In this document: piece by piece, positions 1 through 6,144 of the stretch
Numbering within the stretch: the first letter of the stretch is position 1
Layout: the number at the start of each line of letters is the position of its first letter
Source of the DNA: Anaerolineae bacterium CG2_30_58_95
Lineage (GTDB): Bacteria; Chloroflexota; Anaerolineae; Anaerolineales; Villigracilaceae
NCBI GenBank assembly: GCA_001872165.1
Contig: MNXK01000027.1
Location: 1 to 11,976 of the forward strand
Direction of reading: 5' to 3'
DNA: 11,976 nucleotides
Program-made: the position numbers and the translations under genes
The notes under the pieces: model-generated
Database searches by the model: none
What the model saw: only the letters and a program-made list of their open reading frames with translations
Told to the model about the DNA's origin: nothing

Positions 1-354
1 AAGATACAGGTCGCCAGCCGGGGTATACGAGACCGATAATGGCAGGGCATGTTCGCGGAAGGCCGGGTCTTTGGTGGAAAAGGCGGCGCGGCAGGCACGC
101 TTGCGGCGTTTGGCCTCCCGGAGGAAAGCCCGGATGTAACCCTCGTCGAAATACAGGTTGTCGCGATAGACAATCATCGCCTCGCGCCTCTCCGGCAGTC
201 CCGCCTCGGGAGGGAGTTCGATCTCGCGGTTGACGTATGGCGCCAGCAAGTCGCGCTGGTTGAGCCAGAGCGGCTTGTTTTGGATCCTGAGGTCGCGCGC
301 TGGCTCGTTGAACGGCGGGATCGGGCGGGGGGCTTGTAAAATGACCTTGAGCAT
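1..354 (-). CDS. Unrecognised conserved-looking protein, N-terminal 118 residues (runs off window)
   Basis: The frame is open from an ATG at 354-352 to the left edge, so only the N-terminus is visible and no stop is present. The protein begins MLKVILQAPRPIPPFNEPAR and later contains IVYRDNLYFDEGYIRAF and an RREAKRRKRACRAAF basic helix. No signal peptide or membrane segment is visible. The start lies 5 nt after the stop of the upstream V4R gene, which indicates translational coupling in the same operon, although no good Shine-Dalgarno precedes it. The layout faintly recalls N-termini of sugar-nucleotidyltransferase or hexapeptide-transferase-like proteins, but no nucleotide-binding motif confirms this, so function is left open. 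The frame, the lack of stops and the operon position support a real gene. Confidence 0.6.
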   Translation of the reverse strand, partial: MLKVILQAPRPIPPFNEPARDLRIQNKPLWLNQRDLLAPYVNREIELPPEAGLPERREAMIVYRDNLYFDEGYIRAFLREAKRRKRACRAAFSTKDPAFREHALPLSVSYTPAGDLYL

Positions 355-359
355 AGTGG

Positions 360-989
360 CTATGTCATCGGGTTCTGATCAATCATGATGGTGCAGGTTG
401 CGTCGCCGCAGGCAATACACTGCGTCTCTTCGATGTTGAAGAATTTCCCGCCGCTGACCCAGTACAGCGCCTCCTGCAAGAGGCCGACTGCCAGATGACA
501 AACCGGATCGGAGGTTTGACGCTGCCAGCACAACGGGCAGCGCTCGATGCGCCAAAAGATATTCTTTTCGTCAATCTCCAGCCGGACGCGCTGGTCGCTG
601 AAATGATTGAAAAGACCGGCGAAGGCCTGGCTGCTGACCTTCAGCTTGGTTGGCATAGGTAGGAGGCGGAAGGCCAGGTCGGTCAGGCCAAGTTCCGGGC
701 CGAACTCGCGCAGCCCGTATTTGAAACAGGCGCGCCCACTGCGCAGGGCCAGGCCGCGCCCGCCGCGCGGACCGTACTCGTCTTCCAAAGCGCTTTGCAT
801 CCGGCTGATGTGCTCGAACGGGACGTGAAGGTCCTGGTTGTGCGGCGGATAATGGTTGATGTAATCCGTCAGGGATGCCAGGTTGAGCACCGCGTTCACC
901 CCATTGCGGCCGAGGATCTCCTCCATCGCCAAAAGCACAATCCGCCCCATGGCATTCGGGTAGAAATAACTCCTCGCAGGTTTCCTCAT
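360..989 (-). CDS. V4R-domain (4-vinyl-reductase-like) sensor protein
   Basis: This 209-residue protein ends in a V4R domain. The C-terminal half has the cysteine pattern of that family: CPLC near residue 152, a Cys in DPVCHLAVG, and CIACGDATC near residue 192, followed by the closing strand TIMID. V4R domains are known as small-molecule-binding modules, first noted in BchJ and in XylR/DmpR-type regulators, and the conserved Cys/His residues may bind a metal. Residues 1-100 form a mostly helical N-terminal region without a recognised domain. There is no signal peptide, so it is probably cytoplasmic. Its ATG overlaps the hydrolase stop (ATGA), showing coupling. The link to the GTPase and DUF4388 genes suggests an input or ligand-sensing role rather than chlorophyll synthesis; this role is inferred. 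Confidence 0.75.
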   Translation of the reverse strand: MRKPARSYFYPNAMGRIVLLAMEEILGRNGVNAVLNLASLTDYINHYPPHNQDLHVPFEHISRMQSALEDEYGPRGGRGLALRSGRACFKYGLREFGPELGLTDLAFRLLPMPTKLKVSSQAFAGLFNHFSDQRVRLEIDEKNIFWRIERCPLCWQRQTSDPVCHLAVGLLQEALYWVSGGKFFNIEETQCIACGDATCTIMIDQNPMT

Positions 990-1783
990 GCGGTTAATGT
1001 CTCTTTATCCAGGAAATCCTTGAGCTTGTGCATGAAAGCCCCTGGTTCATCCAGCATGATGAAGTGGCCGGCTTTAGGGAAACGCTCGATGCCCGCCTGG
1101 GGAACGCCTTCCTTCAACGGCTGCCATTGCATCGGATGGACGATGTTATCCCGGCCGCCGAACATCCCCAGCACCGGCGCCTTGACTTTTGGCAACATCG
1201 GGCGCAGGTCGGTGCGATGCAGCGAAGCGATGCTGAGCAGGAAGGATTCCAGGGTGGTGCGCGAGAGGTCACGATCCATCATTTCGGGGAAGCGCGGGTC
1301 TTTACAGATAAAGGGCGAGTAAATGCGCATTCCCAGGCGGAAGGCCCACATTTGCCTGAACAATATGGAGGCGATCCGCCGCCGGCCGGCCAGTTTCAAC
1401 GGCAGGGCCAGCGAGGAGCCGGCCACTGGCAAGCCAACCACGACGACTTTGCTGACCCGTTGCGGGTATTGGATGGCGACCGAAAGCCCGACCGTGCCTC
1501 CCATGCTGTGACCCACCAGCGGGGCGCGTTCGATGCCCAGCAGGGCCATGAACTGGTCTACCAGGCTGACAAAATCCTGTACGGCGTAACTTTCGCGCTT
1601 CTTGCCCGATTCGCCGAATCCCCAGAAATCCAGCGCATAAGTGCGATATTGCTGGCCGAGGTAAACCATCGTTTCCTGCCATAGCCCCCACGAGCCAAGC
1701 CACCCGTGCAGCAAAATGACCGGTCGCCCGCGCCCGAAAACCTCGTAATGAACGATACCCTGGTCGGTCGTGATAGAGGACAC
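986..1783 (-). CDS. Alpha/beta-fold hydrolase
   Basis: A 265-residue single-domain alpha/beta hydrolase. The oxyanion-hole segment is LLHGW (residues 24-28), the nucleophile elbow is GHSMGG with Ser93, the acid is Asp212 in GGRDNIV and the catalytic base is His240 in AGHFIMLDEP. The complete triad and usual length argue for an active enzyme of the esterase, epoxide hydrolase or lactonase type; substrate cannot be told. The cap region, roughly residues 120-190, is helical and basic. The likely start is a GTG at 1783-1781, because no in-frame ATG lies between it and the GTPase stop; no clear Shine-Dalgarno is present and it may rely on readthrough coupling. It sits between the GTPase and V4R genes. 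Confidence 0.88.
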   Translation of the reverse strand: MSSITTDQGIVHYEVFGRGRPVILLHGWLGSWGLWQETMVYLGQQYRTYALDFWGFGESGKKRESYAVQDFVSLVDQFMALLGIERAPLVGHSMGGTVGLSVAIQYPQRVSKVVVVGLPVAGSSLALPLKLAGRRRIASILFRQMWAFRLGMRIYSPFICKDPRFPEMMDRDLSRTTLESFLLSIASLHRTDLRPMLPKVKAPVLGMFGGRDNIVHPMQWQPLKEGVPQAGIERFPKAGHFIMLDEPGAFMHKLKDFLDKETLTA

Positions 1784-1793
1784 GGTAGTAAAA

Positions 1794-1818
1794 ATATATG
1801 GAGAGGTTACTTCTCTCC
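1794..1818 (-). terminator. Possible attenuator hairpin at the GTPase-hydrolase junction
   Basis: On the minus strand GGAGAG and CTCTCC form a 6-bp stem spanning the GTPase stop codon, followed by an A/T-rich run (ATATATTTTT). This resembles a weak intrinsic terminator that could reduce transcription into the hydrolase gene. The stem is short, so it could also be incidental. Confidence 0.35.
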
Positions 1819-2349
1819 ACGCTCCATTTCAGCAAGAATACTATAGAGGAGTTCCAACAATACCGCCTTGACCGTATCGCGCGCCGTGGCGGTGCAGGGA
1901 AGTAGTTTGACCTTTGAGTCCAGGCGCAAGGCGTGGCGCATGTCATCAACCTCCCAGGCGTCCTGCATGTCCTGCTTGTTGGCAGCCACCACGTAAGGGG
2001 TCGGCGCGTAGGCGCGGAAGGTTTCGAGGATCGAGCGCGCCTCTCGGAAGGTCTCCGGCCGGGTGCTGTCCACCATAACGATAAATCCCAACATGCCTTC
2101 GGAGAGGATCTCCCACATGAAATCGAAGCGTTTTTGGCCGGGCGTTCCGAAGAGGTAGAGCACCAGATCCTCGTCCACGGTGATGCGGCCAAAGTCCATG
2201 GCCACGGTAGTCGCCTCTTTGGCCGTTTTTTCAGCCAGTGTGGATATTTTCCGCTCGGTCGAGACAACGTCAATTTCACTCACCGAGCGGATGAATTCGG
2301 TTTTTCCTGCGTTGAAGGGGCCAGTGACGACCATTTTGACAGTTTGCAT
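1807..2349 (-). CDS. Small Ras-like GTPase (CvnD/MglA-type superfamily)
   Basis: A 180-residue small GTP-binding protein. The P-loop is GPFNAGKT (residues 10-17); the switch II/G3 region is LFGTPGQ (66-72), with Gly-Thr replacing the classical DxxG aspartate; the base-specificity motif is NKQD (124-127); and CTATA (152-156) is a G5-like motif. The FGTPGQ variant is characteristic of prokaryotic small GTPases found in conservon-type and gliding/polarity loci. Such proteins act as cytoplasmic switches, usually with roadblock-fold GAP/GEF partners; none is encoded here, but the DUF4388 protein directly upstream is a common companion. The ATG at 2349-2347 has a GAGGA Shine-Dalgarno about 8 nt upstream, and the gene lies 21 nt after the DUF4388 stop. 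Confidence 0.9.
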   Translation of the reverse strand: MQTVKMVVTGPFNAGKTEFIRSVSEIDVVSTERKISTLAEKTAKEATTVAMDFGRITVDEDLVLYLFGTPGQKRFDFMWEILSEGMLGFIVMVDSTRPETFREARSILETFRAYAPTPYVVAANKQDMQDAWEVDDMRHALRLDSKVKLLPCTATARDTVKAVLLELLYSILAEMERGEK

Positions 2350-2370
2350 AAGAGCTGTCCTCGAAAAAGA

Positions 2371-3186
2371 TTATAGCGAACGGATGCGGTTGATCAGGCG
2401 GTTGACGAGCGATTTTTGCTCATCTTTATCTTCGGTTGGGAAGACGTGCACCGGCGGCGGGAGCGGCGCGCCCTCCGGCCGGACGATCTCTACCAGACCG
2501 GCTTGCAGTAGTCCGTAGATAATGCGGCGGACTTCCAGATCGTTCATCTTTGTTGCGCTGGCGATCTGCCGCATGGTGTTCTTCGGGTTTACGTACGAGA
2601 CCACCCGCCACTCTTCGATGCTCAAGTTGACGTTGCGCAGGTTGGCGCCGGGACGGTCAGCGAATTTGAGCGCCATGTCCAGGCTGGGGATTTCATCTTG
2701 CAACTGTTCCCACTCATGCAACGCGCGCGAGCCTTCGATGATCAGGTTCTCCAGGCCGAGACGGACGTTGATGCGGTCGGCAGGCGGCAGGGCTTCGCTA
2801 TCGAAGTGGAAGATGCCCTCCACCCAGGTGAACAGGCGGTGGACGACAGCGGTGAAATACTGCTGAAGGTTGTCCAGGATGTCTTCCTGGGAGACGTAGC
2901 CTGCGTTGATCAGCAGCAAGCCCAGCTCTTTATCGGAGAAGTTACCGGCGCGCTGTTGGATGATCCTGTATTGGTTGGCGTTCAGTTTATTGCTTTGGTA
3001 CAAGATGCCCGCCAGCCGGCTGTCTTCCTGGCCGATCTGGGCATAGGCCAGCTTGCCGTCGCGGAACGAGACCCTGGCCGTTTCGCCGGGGCCTTCGACG
3101 ATAAGCGTCCCGGTCTTATGGGCCAGGTTGACCAGGTTCAGGAGTTGGGTGATCGTGAAATCTCGCAGGTTGCCCCGAAGAGCCAT
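2371..3186 (-). CDS. DUF4388 (PATAN-like) domain protein
   Basis: A 271-residue protein opening with ALRGNLRDFTITQLLNLV, typical of DUF4388 domains, which span roughly residues 3-150 and include the GTLIVEG and VSFRDGKLAYAQ segments. Residues about 185-245 look like a winged-helix module (IEEWRVVSYVNPKNTMRQIA through VRRIIYGLLQAGLVEIVRP), and the tail is basic with a Pro-rich linker. In known genomes such proteins accompany small GTPases and two-component systems and are thought to be signalling adaptors. It is the first gene of the leftward operon, with its own promoter about 50 nt upstream. The leader carries only a weak GAGG site. DNA binding by the C-terminal region is inferred from fold appearance only. 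Confidence 0.85.
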   Translation of the reverse strand: MALRGNLRDFTITQLLNLVNLAHKTGTLIVEGPGETARVSFRDGKLAYAQIGQEDSRLAGILYQSNKLNANQYRIIQQRAGNFSDKELGLLLINAGYVSQEDILDNLQQYFTAVVHRLFTWVEGIFHFDSEALPPADRINVRLGLENLIIEGSRALHEWEQLQDEIPSLDMALKFADRPGANLRNVNLSIEEWRVVSYVNPKNTMRQIASATKMNDLEVRRIIYGLLQAGLVEIVRPEGAPLPPPVHVFPTEDKDEQKSLVNRLINRIRSL

Positions 3187-3203
3187 GGGCGGGCCTCAAG
3201 GAA

Positions 3204-3219
3204 TGCCCCCGTGGGGGCA
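3204..3219. repeat. Short perfect palindrome in the DUF4388 mRNA leader
   Basis: TGCCCCCGTGGGGGCA forms a G/C-only stem (7 potential pairs; about 6 with a realistic loop) just upstream of the DUF4388 start. It could be a leader hairpin affecting translation or one of the genome's short palindromic repeats; a similar CCCCC-ATGC-GGGGG palindrome lies in the methyltransferase gene at 11768-11781. Confidence 0.5.
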
Positions 3220-3241
3220 AATTTGATTGGATGGTGAAATC

Positions 3242-3270
3242 ATTATACTTGCAAGGATGACATGCGTCAA
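3242..3270 (-). promoter_or_regulatory. Sigma70-type promoter of the DUF4388-GTPase operon
   Basis: On the minus strand, TTGACG (3270-3265) and a perfect TATAAT (3247-3242) are separated by 17 nt. Transcription should begin near 3235, giving a leader of about 49 nt before the DUF4388 ATG. It is back-to-back with the rightward promoter; the two -35 boxes are only 6 bp apart. Confidence 0.8.
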
Positions 3271-3276
3271 AGGAAA

Positions 3277-3304
3277 TTGTCCGCCGAAGCCGGTATGTTA
3301 TAAT
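3277..3304 (+). promoter_or_regulatory. Sigma70-type promoter of the selenoprotein gene
   Basis: TTGTCC (3277-3282), a 16-nt spacer and a perfect TATAAT (3299-3304). Transcription should start near 3311, giving a leader of about 40 nt with a strong AGGAGG site. The promoter probably also serves trpS and perhaps dtd, because no convincing terminator separates them. Confidence 0.7.
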
Positions 3305-3350
3305 TTCTCTACCGATAGTTACATTTCTTCTCGAGGCAGGAGGAATGCGC

Positions 3351-3596
3351 ATGTTGCTCAAAATTACGATTGTTTATTGCGCGGTTTGACATTATACCGA
3401 CCGGGCCGTGAGCCTGGCAGCCGACCTGCTCAAGAACTTCGAGCCTGAAATCGAGACCCTCAGCCTGGCGCCCTCCGACGGCGGCCGGTTCGAGGTCACG
3501 GTGAACGATCAGCTGGTTTATTCCAAACTCCAGACCGGACGCCACGCCGAGCCAGGCGAGGTGGTCGGTTTGGTGAAAAAATCCATGAAGAAGTAG
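3351..3596 (+). CDS. Selenoprotein of the SelW/SelT/SelH (Rdx) family, in-frame TGA = selenocysteine
   Basis: A small thioredoxin-like protein of 81 residues when TGA 3387-3389 is read as selenocysteine 13. The N-terminus reads MLLKITIVYCAVU followed by HYTDRAVSLAADLLKNFEP. This gives a C-x-x-U redox motif at Cys10-Sec13 directly after the first beta strand, exactly where Rdx proteins carry CxxC or CxxU. The remainder has the usual features of the family, including SDGGRFEVTVNDQLVYSK and the C-terminal G-E-V-V helix. The start at ATG 3351 is supported by AGGAGG at 3338-3343 with 7-nt spacing; an in-frame ATG at 3345 is too close to that site. Without recoding, translation would have to begin at GTG 3408, removing strand 1 and the active site. 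A SECIS-like hairpin follows the TGA, and a tRNA-Sec gene lies in this window. The role is presumably a cytoplasmic thiol/selenol redox function; the substrate is unknown. Confidence 0.88.
3387..3417 (+). promoter_or_regulatory. Bacterial SECIS-like hairpin after the Sec codon
   Basis: Downstream of TGA 3387-3389, CCGGGC (3401-3406) pairs with GCCTGG (3412-3417) in a 6-bp stem (one G-U) closing a 5-nt loop CGTGA. The loop contains the GU dinucleotide that SelB recognises in known bacterial SECIS elements, 18 nt after the TGA, inside the 16-37 nt range accepted for bacteria. This hairpin would recruit SelB with GTP and Sec-tRNA to the stalled codon. Confidence 0.75.
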
Positions 3597-3692
3597 AACG
3601 GGCTCCCACTTTATCGAGAAGTAGAACGGGCTTCCACGCCCGTCTTTCGACGGCATGCCCGCAGGGTGCTTCGCGAGGAGCCGTCTCTACCT
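3590..3692. repeat. Foldable dispersed-repeat-like spacer between the selenoprotein gene and trpS
   Basis: The 20-mer GAAGTAGAACGGGCTCCCAC at 3590 recurs with one mismatch at 3618-3637 (28-bp period); the first copy supplies the TAG stop of the selenoprotein. From 3621 to about 3690 the DNA can fold into a long structure: GTAGA pairs with TCTAC, ACGG with CCGT, with internal hairpins ACGGGC/GCCCGT and GCTTCGCGAGGAGC. This looks like a small MITE-like or REP-like element. No T-box antiterminator motif is seen before trpS. Confidence 0.5.
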
Positions 3693-3706
3693 CACAAGAG
3701 GTCAAT

Positions 3707-4693
3707 ATGGCTAAAAAAGGCCGCGTCTTTTCCGGCATCCGCCCCACCGGGCGCGCCCACCTGGGCAACTACCTGGGCGCGTTCAAGAACTACGTCGCTT
3801 TGCAGGACGACTACGAGTGCGTCTACTGCATCGTGGACTTGCACGCCCTGACCACCGTCGAGGATACCCTCAACCTGCGCCAGAACACCTACGACCTGGC
3901 CCTCGACTTGCTGGCGGCTGGCATCCGGCCTGAGGAGACCATCCTGTTCGTGCAGTCGCACGTCCCGCAGGTGACCGAGCTGCACACCATCCTCTCGATG
4001 GTCACGCCGTTGGGCAAGCTGACCGACCTGCCGACCTTCAAGGAAAAGGCCCGCCAGCAGCCGCACAACATCAACTACGGATTGGTCGGCTATCCCGTTT
4101 TGATGGCCGCCGATATCGTTTTATACAAATCAGACGTTGTGCCCGTGGGTGTTGATCAGGCGCCGCACATCGAGTTCACCCGCGAGGTCGTGCGTTCGTT
4201 CAACTATCGCTACAGCACGAACGTGCTCATCGAGCCGCAGATGAAGAACACCGAGATACTCAAGGTGCTCGGCACTGACGGCAAAGAGAAAATGGGCAAG
4301 AGCCTGGATAATCAAATCGAACTGGCTGCCACGCCCGAAGAGACCCGCCAGCGCGTGATGGGCATGTTCACTGACCCGCAGCGAATCAAACGCACCGACC
4401 CGGGAAACCCGGACGTGTGCAACGTCTTCACCTTGCACAAAAGCTTCACCCCCGCCGAAGAGGTGGCAATGATCAACGTGGAGTGCCGCCGGGCAGGCAT
4501 CGGCTGCGTGGACTGCAAGCAGCGCTTCGCCGCGAACCTGAACAAGGCGCTCGAACCCTTCCGCGCCAAACGCGCCGAACTGGCCGCCAAACCGGACCTG
4601 GTGCAGGCTGTGCTGGACGACGGCGCGGCGCGCGCCCGGGCCATCGCCGAGAAGACGATGGCGGAGGTGAGGGCGGCGGTGCAATTGCCATAA
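3707..4693 (+). CDS. trpS: Tryptophanyl-tRNA synthetase
   Basis: A 328-residue class Ic synthetase that charges tRNA-Trp with tryptophan using ATP. It opens FSGIRPTGRAHLGNYLGA, the TrpRS form of the HIGH signature (HLGN at 18-21). GYPVLMAADIVLY (128-140) is the Trp-pocket helix with Asp136, VPVGVDQAPHIE (145-156) is the GxDQ motif, and KMGKS (195-199) replaces the common KMSKS loop, a variant seen in this family. The anticodon-binding helical domain fills the C-terminus. Length is normal. The ATG is preceded by AAGAGGT with about 6-nt spacing. It follows the selenoprotein gene with a repeat-filled spacer and lies upstream of dtd, whose product clears D-aminoacyl-tRNAs, including D-Trp-tRNA in known enzymes. 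Confidence 0.97.
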   Translation: MAKKGRVFSGIRPTGRAHLGNYLGAFKNYVALQDDYECVYCIVDLHALTTVEDTLNLRQNTYDLALDLLAAGIRPEETILFVQSHVPQVTELHTILSMVTPLGKLTDLPTFKEKARQQPHNINYGLVGYPVLMAADIVLYKSDVVPVGVDQAPHIEFTREVVRSFNYRYSTNVLIEPQMKNTEILKVLGTDGKEKMGKSLDNQIELAATPEETRQRVMGMFTDPQRIKRTDPGNPDVCNVFTLHKSFTPAEEVAMINVECRRAGIGCVDCKQRFAANLNKALEPFRAKRAELAAKPDLVQAVLDDGAARARAIAEKTMAEVRAAVQLP

Positions 4694-4701
4694 TAGGATA
4701 C

Positions 4702-4791
4702 AAGTACACAGGTAGACACGTACACACGTTCCTTGTGTACCTGTTTACGTGTCTACTTACGTTCCTTGTGTACCTGTTTACGTGTCTACTT
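4702..4791. repeat. 33-bp perfect tandem repeats with an inverted partner
   Basis: Two perfect 33-bp copies occupy 4726-4758 and 4759-4791 between trpS and dtd. A related inverted segment lies just upstream: GTAGACACGTA (4712-4722) is the exact reverse complement of TACGTGTCTAC (4746-4756 and again 33 bp later). The block could fold as a hairpin in mRNA. There is no spacer variety, so it is not a CRISPR array. The repeat is open in the dtd frame, so gene callers may extend the protein through it. Confidence 0.8.
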
Positions 4792-4804
4792 ATTTACTTC
4801 CCTC

Positions 4805-5242
4805 ATGCGCGCCCTTCTGCAACGCGTTAAACATGGCAAGGTCAGCGTAGACAACACCCCCATCGCCGAGATCGGGCAGGGACTGGTCATCCTGCTCGGC
4901 GTGGGGCACGCGGACGGCGAGCAGCAGGCCAAATTCCTGGCCGAGAAGATTGCCGCGCTGCGCATCTTCGAGGACGCGCAGGGTAAGAGCAACCTGTCCA
5001 TCCTGGATGTGGGCGGAGCGGCCATCGTCGTCTCGCAGTTCACGTTGTACGCGGACACGCGCAAGGGATGCCGTCCCTCGTTCACCGACGCGGCCCTGCC
5101 CGAGGTCGCCGCGCCGCTGGTGGAAAAGTTCGCCGCGTTCCTCGCCGCGCAGGGCGTCCCGACCCAGACGGGGGAATTCGGGGCGCACATGTTGGTCAAA
5201 ATCGAAAACGATGGGCCGGTGACCATCTGGCTGGAAAGGTAG
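4805..5242 (+). CDS. dtd: D-aminoacyl-tRNA deacylase
   Basis: A 145-residue cytoplasmic enzyme that hydrolyses D-amino acids mischarged onto tRNA. The start [15 protein letters not shown] is the conserved N-terminus of the family. The catalytic-pocket motif SQFTLY is at 77-82, followed by [11 protein letters not shown], and the chirality-selecting cis-Pro motif is NDGPVT at 135-140, a variant of the common NxGPVT. Length matches known DTDs. ATG 4805 is chosen over upstream TTG codons because those lie in the tandem repeats and would add a non-homologous Cys/Leu-rich stretch. No Shine-Dalgarno is visible upstream. A T8 run at 5256-5263 after the stop may end transcription but lacks a strong stem. 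Confidence 0.95.
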   Translation: MRALLQRVKHGKVSVDNTPIAEIGQGLVILLGVGHADGEQQAKFLAEKIAALRIFEDAQGKSNLSILDVGGAAIVVSQFTLYADTRKGCRPSFTDAALPEVAAPLVEKFAAFLAAQGVPTQTGEFGAHMLVKIENDGPVTIWLER

Positions 5243-5271
5243 CGCGATAATCCGGTTTTTTTTCTTCATGC

Positions 5272-5286
5272 TATAATCAAAATATG
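5272..5286 (+). promoter_or_regulatory. -10 box implying a leaderless mRNA
   Basis: A perfect TATAAT (5272-5277) ends 6 nt before ATG 5284, so transcription would begin at or next to the start codon. There is no Shine-Dalgarno and only a poor -35. This is best explained by a leaderless transcript; the next in-frame ATG (5299) also lacks a ribosome site. Confidence 0.5.
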
Positions 5287-5499
5287 GTTGACTCTAGAAT
5301 GAAAGCCTATCGCCAGCGTTGGCAGGCCGTTGAAGAAGTGGAACGGCAGGAACAACGCGCGGCTTCGATTGCTACCCGCTGGCAGCAACTGAATGCCATC
5401 TTGCGGCTGGCCATTGGCCTGGGATTAAAGCTGGATCAAGAGGATAGGGAAGGCATGGTTGTCCATCAGCGTTGGGCCAGACTGAAAGGAGCTGGGTGA
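5284..5499 (+). CDS. Small helical protein coupled to a nucleotidyltransferase gene
   Basis: A 71-residue charged protein not recognised by family. It looks like a helical hairpin: residues 5-35 are rich in Arg, Glu and Gln (RQRWQAVEEVERQEQRA), then a hydrophobic helix LNAILRLAIGLGLKL and a basic end VVHQRWARL. Its TGA stop overlaps the GTG start of the next gene (GTGA), which indicates tight translational coupling and probable stoichiometric pairing. A small partner preceding a nucleotidyltransferase-fold protein fits an antitoxin- or adaptor-like role, which is inference. The promoter suggests leaderless expression. Confidence 0.7.
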   Translation: MVDSRMKAYRQRWQAVEEVERQEQRAASIATRWQQLNAILRLAIGLGLKLDQEDREGMVVHQRWARLKGAG

Positions 5500-6083
5500 C
5501 TTCGCCGGCAGGCTTCGCGCCGCTTTTAGAACCACTGGCAGCCTTACAGCGTCTGCTTTCCCGTTTTGAGGATCGCGGCGTGATTATTGGGGGAATTGCA
5601 GTCAGCCTTTTAGGCAAACCACGCCTGACGGCTGACCTGGATGCCATGTTCCTACTGTCAGTTGATGATATTCCAAATCTAATCGAAGCGGCCAAATCTG
5701 AAGGGATTGTGCCTCGCATCGGGGCCGTAGAGGAATTTGCCCGTAAGAACCGGGTTGTGCTGCTGCGGCATCAGGAAAGCGGCACAAACATTGACATTTC
5801 ATTGGGCATGTTACCCTTCGAAGAAGAAATCGTCGAGCGCAGCATTTTGGTTCAGGCAGGCGCCTTGTCTGTACGCCTGCCGACGCCAGAAGACCTGATC
5901 ATCCTGAAAGCCGTCGCCAATCGGCCAAGAGACTTGCTGGACATTCAGACAATTATCGAAAGTCATCCTGACCTGGACCGCAGACGGATTGAATCTTGGG
6001 TAAGGCAATTCGCAAGCGCTCTTGATATGCCGGAACTATGGACGGATATCGAAGATATGCTCACCGGCAAAAGCCCGAAATAA
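5496..6083 (+). CDS. Nucleotidyltransferase-fold protein (AbiEii/DUF6036-like)
   Basis: A 195-residue protein with a minimal Pol-beta-type nucleotidyltransferase core. IIGGIAVSLLGKPRLTADLDAM carries Gly32-Gly33 and the D-x-D pair Asp47/Asp49, and a third acidic strand appears as TNIDISLG. LPTPEDLIILKAVANRPRDLLDI resembles the conserved segment PEdLIi.K...R.KDl.Di of AbiEii-like and related proteins. Such proteins transfer a nucleotide to RNA or protein targets and include abortive-infection toxins. GTG 5496 is preferred: AAAGGAG lies about 4 nt upstream and the start overlaps the previous stop. A TTG at 5472 is possible but inside the upstream gene. Toxin activity is not demonstrated by sequence. 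Confidence 0.82.
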   Translation: MTSPAGFAPLLEPLAALQRLLSRFEDRGVIIGGIAVSLLGKPRLTADLDAMFLLSVDDIPNLIEAAKSEGIVPRIGAVEEFARKNRVVLLRHQESGTNIDISLGMLPFEEEIVERSILVQAGALSVRLPTPEDLIILKAVANRPRDLLDIQTIIESHPDLDRRRIESWVRQFASALDMPELWTDIEDMLTGKSPK

Positions 6084-6144
6084 AACGAGCGACCGAGGGC
6101 GCTATACCATTCCTGTATTGTGTTCGAGACCAGAGGAAACCAAG

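Noticed and set aside
39..339. Plus-strand ORFs at the left edge
   Set aside because: They oppose a minus-strand frame that is open throughout and fits the operon.
3408..3596. 62-residue ORF starting at GTG 3408
   Set aside because: It is the 3' part of the selenoprotein; it lacks a ribosome site and the first strand and active site. The GTG is part of the SECIS loop.
3597..3706. T-box riboswitch before trpS
   Set aside because: No T-box consensus (AGGGTGG-type) or specifier arrangement; the structure looks like a dispersed repeat.
4726..4791. Repeats as a CRISPR array
   Set aside because: Copies abut directly with no spacers.
6022..6144. N-terminal extension of the acyl-CoA dehydrogenase to ATG 6022
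   Set aside because: It lies inside the nucleotidyltransferase gene and has no homologous look; ATG 6145 has a ribosome site.
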